In this document: positions 6,477-11,031 of the stretch, one piece after another
Numbering within the stretch: the stretch's first letter is position 1
How the letters are laid out: every line of letters starts with the position of its first letter
Source of the DNA: Bacteroidota bacterium
GTDB lineage: Bacteria; Bacteroidota; Bacteroidia; Chitinophagales; Chitinophagaceae
DNA: 11,031 nucleotides
Reading direction: 5' to 3'
NCBI GenBank assembly: GCA_947457085.1
Contig: CANGUS010000037.1
Coordinates: 1 to 11,031, forward strand
Notes under the pieces: generated by a model
The model's input: the letters and a program-made list of their open reading frames with translations, nothing else
Told to the model about the DNA's origin: nothing
Database searches by the model: none
Made by a program: the position numbers and the translations under genes

Positions 6477-7007
6477 TTACTCTGTAGTCGATAATTGTTT
6501 ATCTTTTTTCCCGATGACAACCGCACCTACCATGGCACTTAAAAACAAGACACTCGCAATTTCAAAAGGGAAAACATATTCTTTAAATAGCATGGTTCCT
6601 AAATTTTGAATTAAACCAATATTGGTAGATTGAGATAGATCTATCATTTTACCTTCTAGGCCTGTGAAAGTAGATTTAATGGCAGCTACAAAAACCAATA
6701 ATAAAGCTCCTCCAGAAATAACCCCTGCAAATTGTATTAAAAAGTTTTTTTGAGGCTCAGTATCACTGTTTAAATTCATAAGCATCAAAACAAACAAAAA
6801 TAAAACCATGATCGCACCAGCGTAGACAATAATGTTTACAATAGCTAAAAATTGAGCATTCATCATTACATAATGTGCTGAAATTGAGAAAAATGTCAAG
6901 ATAAGAAATAACACACTGTTAATAGGACTTCTACTCATTATGACACCAATGGCACATCCTAAAGTAAAGATGCTTAAAATCCAACATATTATTTGATATA
7001 TATCCAT
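6477..7007 (-). CDS. nuoJ: NADH-quinone oxidoreductase subunit J
   Basis: This 176-residue membrane protein has five predicted helices: about residues 3-21, 27-48, 53-75, 91-112 and 146-166. The NuoJ/ND6 hallmark is the third helix, FLAIVNIIVYAGAIMVLFLF (about 53-72), with VYAGAIMVLFLFV closely matching the family consensus. Residues SRSPINSVLFLILTFF before it are also typical. In complex I, NuoJ (ND6) sits between the quinone module and the proton-pumping antiporter-like subunits. It is transcribed with nuoH and nuoI, 86 bases after nuoI. nuoK, which usually follows, is absent: a strong terminator and a convergent gene come next. Confidence 0.95.
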   Translation of the reverse strand: MDIYQIICWILSIFTLGCAIGVIMSRSPINSVLFLILTFFSISAHYVMMNAQFLAIVNIIVYAGAIMVLFLFVLMLMNLNSDTEPQKNFLIQFAGVISGGALLLVFVAAIKSTFTGLEGKMIDLSQSTNIGLIQNLGTMLFKEYVFPFEIASVLFLSAMVGAVVIGKKDKQLSTTE

Positions 7008-7014
7008 TTTTAAA

Positions 7015-7034
7015 ATTATTAATTATTAATTATT
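7015..7034. repeat. Short AT tandem repeat in the nuoI-nuoJ gap
   Basis: ATTATTA is repeated almost three times in the 86-base gap between nuoI and nuoJ, just before the nuoJ start on the minus strand. It is probably simple-sequence DNA. It may leave the nuoJ translation start unstructured. Confidence 0.6.
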
Positions 7035-7093
7035 GATGATAAATGCTTAGTGATTTAATGAGTCCTTGTTCACTATACAGTATTCATTAATTT

Positions 7094-7588
7094 CTATTTA
7101 TTGGGAATTAACAGGTCTTCTTTTTTATAAATAAACCCTTTTCTATCGTAGTTTGCCGGTGCAAAAGTTTGCGTTAAATAAATTGCATCTTTAGGGCAAG
7201 CTTCTTCACACAATCCACAAAAAATACAGCGCAACATATTGATTTCATATTTAGCTGCATACTTTTCTTCTCGATATAAATGCTCTTCACCTGGTTTACG
7301 TTCAGCAGATTCCATTGTGATAGCCTCTGCCGGACATGATAAAGCACACAATCCACAAGCAGTGCAACGTTCACGGTTTTCCTCATCTTTGTTTAAAATA
7401 TGAAGTCCTCTAAATGTAGAACTGAATTCTCGTTTTACTTCTGGATAATTAATGGTGGCTTTCTTCTTTAGAATGTGACCTAAAGTTACTTTTAAACCAC
7501 CCAGAATTGCTGGTAAATATATTTTGTCTTTAAACGTCATCGGACGTCTATCCACTAATTTTGATTTATCTGAAATTGTAAAAGACAT
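7094..7588 (-). CDS. nuoI: NADH-quinone oxidoreductase subunit I (two [4Fe-4S] clusters)
   Basis: This 164-residue protein carries two ferredoxin motifs: C75-x2-C78-x2-C81-x3-C85-P (CTACGLCALSCP) and C121-x2-C124-x2-C127-x3-C131-P (CIFCGLCEEACP). These bind the N6a and N6b tetranuclear clusters that pass electrons toward N2 and the quinone site. The N-terminal part has an amphipathic stretch (YLPAILGGLKVTLGHIL, about 24-40) that contacts the membrane arm. Then comes YPEVKREFSSTFRGLHIL, equivalent to the conserved YPxxxxxxxxxRG segment. The 11-base gap after nuoH indicates cotranscription. All eight cluster ligands are present, so the subunit looks functional. Confidence 0.97.
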   Translation of the reverse strand: MSFTISDKSKLVDRRPMTFKDKIYLPAILGGLKVTLGHILKKKATINYPEVKREFSSTFRGLHILNKDEENRERCTACGLCALSCPAEAITMESAERKPGEEHLYREEKYAAKYEINMLRCIFCGLCEEACPKDAIYLTQTFAPANYDRKGFIYKKEDLLIPNK

Positions 7589-7599
7589 TTTTTATTTTT

Positions 7600-8670
7600 T
7601 TATTTATTGAAATATAAAATAACTGCTCCAGTAATTAACATGTTTATTAATGCCAAAGGAATTAAGCTTTTCCAGCCAAGATTCATTAATTGGTCATATC
7701 TAAAACGAGGGATTGTCCAACGAATAAACATGAAAAATAATATAAATCCAATTGCTTTTGTTAAAAGCACCAATGCGCAAATAATTGAAAACAAGGGTGA
7801 AGGCACCATAGTGGCAACTGCATCCATTCCTGGAAAATTGTAGCCTCCAAAAAATAATGTACTGATGATAACAGAAGTGATAAACATGCTGATATATTCT
7901 GCAAATAAATAGAAGCCCAATTTCAAAGAACTATACTCCGTATGATAGCCTCCAATTAATTCACTTTCACACTCTGCTAAATCGAATGGTGCTCTGTTTA
8001 ATTCTGCAAATGAACACACTAAAAATATTAAGAAAGCCAAAGGTTGTTTAAATACATTCCAAGAAAACCAATTGCCATCCCAAAAACCATGTTGTTGGCT
8101 AACAATATCATTTAAGCTCAAACTGCCCGTCATCATAACTAAGGAAATCATACTTAAACCTAAGGCAAGTTCATATGAAATGGCCTGTGCGGCTGCTCTC
8201 AATCCACTTAATAAAGAAAATTTATTATTGGAAGCCCAAGCACCTAACATTACCCCATAAACTCCTAAGCTTACCACTCCAAAAACATATAGCATTCCAA
8301 TATTTATATCAGCTACTTGTAACGAAAATGAAGTTCCGTCTGCAAATTTCATATCAGGCCCCCAAGGAATAACGGCACTAGACATAAGGGCTACCACCAT
8401 GGCTAAACTAGGTCCTAATACAAATAAAAATTTGTTAGAAAAGATTGGAATAATTTCCTCTTTCATAAACATTTTCACACCATCAGCCAATGGTTGTAAA
8501 AGTCCGAAAGGTCCAGCACGAGTGGGTCCTCTTCTATCTTGCATTACAGCCGAAACTTTACGTTCAGCCCATGTTGCGTACAAAGCAATCCCTAATGAAC
8601 CACCAATAATAATAGCTGCTAATATTATTTTTTGTATTATAAATGAGATTGTAATCGCTAATAAAAACAT
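7600..8670 (-). CDS. nuoH: NADH-quinone oxidoreductase subunit H
   Basis: I choose ATG 8670, giving 356 residues. An in-frame ATG at 8712 would add 14 residues, but a -7 box lies between the two, and the hydrophobic first helix (FLLAITISFIIQKIILAA) begins at the chosen Met. Eight or so membrane helices are visible. Diagnostic loops are ERKVSAVMQDRRGPTRAGP (from about residue 36) and AELNRAPFDLAECESEL followed by IGGYHTEYS (from about 222), which line the quinone chamber. NuoH (ND1) forms the membrane side of the quinone-binding pocket and joins the peripheral and membrane arms. It begins the nuoHIJ block. nuoG, the usual upstream neighbour, is not here: the next gene upstream encodes an outer-membrane protein with its own terminator. 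Confidence 0.95.
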   Translation of the reverse strand: MFLLAITISFIIQKIILAAIIIGGSLGIALYATWAERKVSAVMQDRRGPTRAGPFGLLQPLADGVKMFMKEEIIPIFSNKFLFVLGPSLAMVVALMSSAVIPWGPDMKFADGTSFSLQVADINIGMLYVFGVVSLGVYGVMLGAWASNNKFSLLSGLRAAAQAISYELALGLSMISLVMMTGSLSLNDIVSQQHGFWDGNWFSWNVFKQPLAFLIFLVCSFAELNRAPFDLAECESELIGGYHTEYSSLKLGFYLFAEYISMFITSVIISTLFFGGYNFPGMDAVATMVPSPLFSIICALVLLTKAIGFILFFMFIRWTIPRFRYDQLMNLGWKSLIPLALINMLITGAVILYFNK

Positions 8671-8689
8671 TCTTTGAGTGTTAAGTCCA

Positions 8690-8697
8690 CAAAAGTA
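8690..8697 (-). promoter_or_regulatory. Probable -7 box of the nuoHIJ promoter
   Basis: The minus strand reads TACTTTTG, an exact TAnnTTTG match. A transcript starting near 8684 would have a leader of about 15 bases before ATG 8670. No TTG lies at 17-23 bases upstream; a TTTG 12 bases upstream is too close. The preceding terminator at 8753-8780 supports an independent promoter here. Confidence 0.5.
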
Positions 8698-8748
8698 AAG
8701 AAACAAAGGCAAAGTATAAAATACTTATTATCGAAAATTTTTATTTAT

Positions 8749-8780
8749 AAATAAAAAAAACGTTTCAAAATAGAAACGTT
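8749..8780 (-). terminator. Intrinsic terminator of the outer-membrane protein gene
   Basis: AACGTTTC (8759-8766) and GAAACGTT (8773-8780) form a perfect 8-bp stem with a 6-base loop. On the minus strand the hairpin is followed by a run of eight T residues (two of them shared with the stem end) and further T-rich sequence. It lies about 22 bases after the stop at 8803 and separates that gene from nuoHIJ. Confidence 0.85.
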
Positions 8781-8802
8781 ATTATATATTGGATAAAATA
8801 AA

Positions 8803-9657
8803 TTAAAAATCAAAAAGATAATATCGAACACCGATTGATAGTCCTAAATTAAAAGGATGGGTTGAAGCTCGATTCCAATTAGAATTTTTGTCATTCATAA
8901 ACTTTGCATGATTTTGAAATGCATGCCCATTATAAGGAAAGGATGAAGGGTCATTAATCGGAGTAAAACGAATTTCATTTGTAATTTCTGCATTGGTAAC
9001 CGTGAATTCTGTCTTTACTTGTGCGATTAATTCCAATTTATCTTTCAATTGATATTTAATTCCTGCAGAAGCTAATGCGCCTAAACCATGTCGTTGATAT
9101 GGTCTTCTATTTAAACTTGCACTGTAATTAGCTTGTGCATTGATATTGTTTTCGTACGAAATGATATCGTCTTTTATCGTATATGTTTGAACTTGAGTTA
9201 CATTGTTAGTAGGGACTTTATTAGTTAATTCCCATTGATCAGAATAAGAAGTGTTGTATGAATAATAAAATCCTACTGTATATAAAAATTTCAATTTTTT
9301 ATCATTCATTTTTTGGATTCCAAAAACAACTGGAATTCTGATAGAAGATGTTTTGGTAGTGGCAGTTAAATTATAGGGGTAATAATTATTAGACCCTGTA
9401 TATTTTTGATTACAAGTTCCAAATTGAATTCCTGTAGCAATCGAAAGTCCTGTTTGATATAAATAACCAATTTCAAAATTTCCTGCAAAAGAAGGAGTCA
9501 TTTTATAAGTTTGAAAACTATCTGCTCTATAATCATCAGAATTGAAAAGATTAGATTTATTTACAAAAACATTGGCCCCATAAAAAGGACCATAAAATTG
9601 AGCTGAAAGTGGCAACCCGAATGCAATAACGATGGCTACTAAAATAAATTTTTTCAT
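8803..9657 (-). CDS. Outer-membrane beta-barrel protein (porin-like, function unknown)
   Basis: This 284-residue protein has a clear signal peptide (MKKFILVAIVIAFGLPLSA, cleavage before Q20). The mature part is rich in alternating polar/hydrophobic segments and aromatic residues (for example FEIGYLYQTGLSIATGIQFG, LKFLYTVGFYYSYNT, GLGALASAGIKYQL). It ends NLGLSIGVRYYLFDF, with the terminal phenylalanine typical of proteins folded by BamA. It resembles the broad 'outer membrane beta-barrel' group common in Bacteroidota, with roughly 8-10 strands expected. No substrate or channel function can be read from the sequence. It follows lpxD by 68 bases on the same strand and ends in a strong terminator, so cotranscription with lpxD is possible. 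No clear TAnnTTTG box was found in the gap. Confidence 0.8.
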   Translation of the reverse strand: MKKFILVAIVIAFGLPLSAQFYGPFYGANVFVNKSNLFNSDDYRADSFQTYKMTPSFAGNFEIGYLYQTGLSIATGIQFGTCNQKYTGSNNYYPYNLTATTKTSSIRIPVVFGIQKMNDKKLKFLYTVGFYYSYNTSYSDQWELTNKVPTNNVTQVQTYTIKDDIISYENNINAQANYSASLNRRPYQRHGLGALASAGIKYQLKDKLELIAQVKTEFTVTNAEITNEIRFTPINDPSSFPYNGHAFQNHAKFMNDKNSNWNRASTHPFNLGLSIGVRYYLFDF

Positions 9658-9670
9658 ATAAATGTATATT

Positions 9671-9710
9671 TAGAAAATAGTTTTAATTCTCTATTGTTTT
9701 CTATTGTAAA
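9671..9710. repeat. Small direct and inverted repeats between lpxD and the barrel-protein gene
   Basis: CTATTGT occurs twice with a 10-base period (9691-9697 and 9701-9707). TAGAAAA (9671-9677) is the inverse of TTTTCTA (9697-9703). One-turn spacing could suit a regulator, but the sequence is very AT-rich and chance is likely. Confidence 0.3.
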
Positions 9711-9725
9711 GGCTAGCTTTAATAA

Positions 9726-10673
9726 TTAAAAATCGGTTTTAACTTTATCCCATAATTCAGGGATTCTTTTAACCCAAACAAGTTCTTCCATTTTTTCTTT
9801 AGCATCTTGAACAGGAATACCGAACCAAACTTTCCCTCCTGGTAATGACTTCCCTACACCACTTTTAGCTAATACTACGGTATTACTTTCAATTACTAAA
9901 TCTTTGGATACACCTACTTGACCATATAGTAATACATTATCTCCGATAATTACCTTACCAGCAACACCCACTTGTGCGGCAAATAAGCAATTTTTTCCAA
10001 CAATGGTTCCATGTCCAATATGAATATAATTATCGAATTTTGTACCTCTTCCAATGATTGTGATTCCGCTTACACCTCTGTCGATGGTGCAACAAGCGCC
10101 TATTTCTACATCATCTTCAATTATTGTGGTGCCGCAACTTTCAAGCTTCAAGTACATTACCTCTTCATCTTTTCTTTTATTAAAATAAAAAGCATCTCCC
10201 CCAATAACTGAATTGGCTTGTATATTCACATTGTTTCCAATGGTAGTTCCATCATATATGACTACCCCAGGGTGGATAGTACAATTTTTTCCTATTTTAA
10301 CATGATTCCCAATAAATACTCCTGGTTGAATAATGGTTCCTTCGCCAATGATAGCAGTATCAGCAATCATTTTGTTAGCAGGTTCAAATGGCGTAAAGTG
10401 AGTGGCTAATTTATTGTAAGCCTCAATGGGTTTATCGATAATCAACAAGGCTTTTCCAGTGGGACATTCTACTTCTTTATTGATAATGATAGCGGTACAA
10501 TTGCTTTCTAATAAACGAGTATAGTATTTTTCAATATCAACAAATGAAATGTCACCTGGAGTAATTTTATGAACTTCATTCAGTCCATCGACTTGGATCG
10601 TTTCATCCCCAATTAATTTTGCCCCTATAAATTCGGCTACCCATTTTATGCTAACTGGCGCTTTAAATTTCAT
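9726..10673 (-). CDS. lpxD: LpxD-type UDP-3-O-acylglucosamine N-acyltransferase (short form)
   Basis: This 315-residue protein has an N-terminal uridine-binding-type domain (about 1-100, with the GLNEVHKITPGDISFVD region). A left-handed beta-helix of hexapeptide repeats follows (about 101-260; for example IIGEGTIIQPGVFIGNHV and KIGKNCTIHPGVVI), then a short helical C-terminus (GIPVQDAKEKMEELVWVKRI). The catalytic histidine of LpxD should be H221 in FDNYIHIGHGTIVG, aligning with the QIAHN segment of the E. coli enzyme. LpxD adds the N-linked 3-hydroxyacyl chain during lipid A synthesis in the cytoplasm. At 315 residues it is shorter than E. coli LpxD (341). As I recall, Bacteroidota often carry a second, shorter LpxD-like paralogue, and this may be that one. 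Neighbours lpxA/lpxC/fabZ are absent here, which fits. The acceptor is therefore less certain than the fold. Confidence 0.85.
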   Translation of the reverse strand: MKFKAPVSIKWVAEFIGAKLIGDETIQVDGLNEVHKITPGDISFVDIEKYYTRLLESNCTAIIINKEVECPTGKALLIIDKPIEAYNKLATHFTPFEPANKMIADTAIIGEGTIIQPGVFIGNHVKIGKNCTIHPGVVIYDGTTIGNNVNIQANSVIGGDAFYFNKRKDEEVMYLKLESCGTTIIEDDVEIGACCTIDRGVSGITIIGRGTKFDNYIHIGHGTIVGKNCLFAAQVGVAGKVIIGDNVLLYGQVGVSKDLVIESNTVVLAKSGVGKSLPGGKVWFGIPVQDAKEKMEELVWVKRIPELWDKVKTDF

Positions 10674-10712
10674 TCAAATTATATATTTAGTTCTTGATTT
10701 GTAAATTTAATT

Positions 10713-10741
10713 TTTAAACAACAATTATATTTTTGTTTAAA
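10713..10741. promoter_or_regulatory. Perfect 9-bp inverted repeat upstream of lpxD
   Basis: TTTAAACAA (10713-10721) and TTGTTTAAA (10733-10741) are exact reverse complements separated by 11 bases, 40-68 bases upstream of the lpxD start. The arm-to-arm spacing of 20 bases is close to two DNA turns, as for a dimeric regulator site. It could also be a transcript hairpin. The AT-rich setting lowers its significance. Confidence 0.35.
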
Positions 10742-10879
10742 TTTTTACAAATATTTCTAAATGTAATCCATAATTACAAATAATTACACGACTTTATATT
10801 TTTTTTATATAAAATGATAAAAAAATATACTTTATTAAGATAATTAAAAAAGGTTTCCACATTTTTTACTGATTTCGTG

Positions 10880-10906
10880 TTTGCTTGAAAATAAATTTTA
10901 CCTTTG
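10880..10906 (+). promoter_or_regulatory. pyrG promoter
   Basis: TACCTTTG (10899-10906) is an exact match to TAnnTTTG. TTTG at 10880-10883 could be the -33 element, at a spacing of 15 bases, slightly shorter than the usual 17-23. Transcription is expected around 10910-10913, leaving a leader of about 66-70 bases. Confidence 0.6.
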
Positions 10907-10963
10907 TACGACCTTCAAATTTTTTTCCGTTATTAGATTGATTAATTATAAAAAAGGTCATAC
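10906..10963 (+). promoter_or_regulatory. Possible pyrG leader stem-loop
   Basis: GTACGACCTT (10906-10915) and AAGGTCATAC (10954-10963) are complementary at 9 of 10 positions (one C/A mismatch) across a 38-base AT-rich loop. The 5' arm sits at the predicted transcript start, and the 3' arm ends 15 bases before ATG 10979. No T-run follows the 3' arm, so it is not an intrinsic terminator. If real it would act on translation or RNA stability. Confidence 0.35.
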
Positions 10964-10978
10964 AAAATACTTATTGTT

Positions 10979-11031
10979 ATGGCAAAATACATATTTGTAA
11001 CTGGTGGAGTTACTTCCTCATTAGGAAAAGG
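10979..11031 (+). CDS. pyrG: CTP synthase, N-terminal fragment (runs off the window)
   Basis: Only 17 complete codons are present, reading MAKYIFVTGGVTSSLGK, then the first two bases of a glycine codon. This is the nearly invariant N-terminus of CTP synthase, whose GGVxSxLGKG loop binds ATP phosphates in the amidoligase domain. The enzyme makes CTP from UTP, using glutamine nitrogen and ATP, in the cytoplasm. The start follows an AT-rich leader without a Shine-Dalgarno site and is backed by the consensus promoter upstream. It is divergent from lpxD. Identification is secure despite the short fragment. Confidence 0.95.
   Translation, partial: MAKYIFVTGGVTSSLGK

Larger units (their letters stand above)
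10674..10978. other. Divergent intergenic region between lpxD and pyrG (305 bp)
   Basis: This is extremely AT-rich. It holds a 9-bp perfect inverted repeat (10713-10741), the pyrG promoter and the pyrG leader. For lpxD only a weak box (ATAATTTG on the minus strand, ending 3 bases before ATG 10673) is visible. No coding frame of note was seen. Confidence 0.7.

Noticed and set aside
6344..6526. 60-codon minus-strand frame across the terminator
   Set aside because: It runs through the strong bidirectional terminator and overlaps the ends of two real genes.
7174..7386. 70-codon minus-strand frame inside nuoI
   Set aside because: Out-of-frame shadow of the two-ferredoxin region of nuoI.
7607..8677. 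Several plus-strand frames opposite nuoH
   Set aside because: Antisense shadows of a clearly conserved membrane subunit gene.
8671..8712. Longer nuoH starting at 8712 (14 extra residues)
   Set aside because: The extra codons overlap the -7 promoter box at 8690-8697, and NuoH proteins normally begin close to the first membrane helix, which fits ATG 8670.
1..11031. tRNA, rRNA, riboswitch or insertion sequence
   Set aside because: No cloverleaf, rRNA-like conserved segment, transposase motif or terminal inverted repeats were seen on reading both strands; a covariance-model search would be needed to exclude small RNAs.

Overview
The window is AT-rich and looks like a chromosomal segment of a Bacteroidota bacterium. 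Several points support this: Bacteroidota-type -7 boxes (TAnnTTTG) in front of genes, A-rich stretches rather than Shine-Dalgarno sites before start codons, a DUF4294 protein, a bacterial SWIM/SNF2-type protein, a LpxD protein of the short kind I associate with this phylum, and MreB/NuoH/NuoI sequences typical of the group. I cannot place it below phylum with confidence; Flavobacteriales or a related order is plausible. Most genes are housekeeping.

Layout. At 1-1813 (minus) lies the N-terminal part of a large protein with two SWIM zinc-binding motifs, probably a SNF2-family helicase whose motor domain is outside the window. A divergent small CxxC membrane protein follows at 2004-2213 (plus). 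At 2331-2582 is a striking array of twelve 21-bp tandem repeats, open in several frames; one minus-strand frame (2310-2609) reads as a heptapeptide repeat and sits just after a SET-domain gene. Then comes a compact minus-strand operon, transcribed mreB (5443) - mreC - mreD - SET-domain gene (2636), with 4-bp ATGA overlaps at the last two junctions. MreBCD form the membrane-linked cell-shape machinery; the usual partners mrdA (PBP2) and rodA are not here, and the SET gene occupies their place.

After a 419-bp divergent intergenic region, a secreted DUF4294 protein (5863-6417, plus) converges on nuoJ. The two are separated by a strong bidirectional terminator at 6424-6456. nuoH-nuoI-nuoJ (8670-6477, minus) encode three complex I subunits (quinone-site membrane anchor, two-[4Fe-4S] connecting subunit, and a proton-channel subunit) as an isolated three-gene block, apparently with its own promoter. 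Upstream of it lie an outer-membrane beta-barrel protein (8803-9657, minus, with its own terminator) and an LpxD-type acyltransferase (9726-10673, minus), both serving the outer membrane. The window ends with the first codons of pyrG (CTP synthase, plus, 10979), which has a consensus promoter and a leader able to form a long-range stem.

The most unusual elements are the 21-bp repeat array with its possible link to the SET-domain gene, the mre operon composition, the pyrG leader, and the split nuo cluster. No tRNA, rRNA, insertion sequence or CRISPR was recognised.
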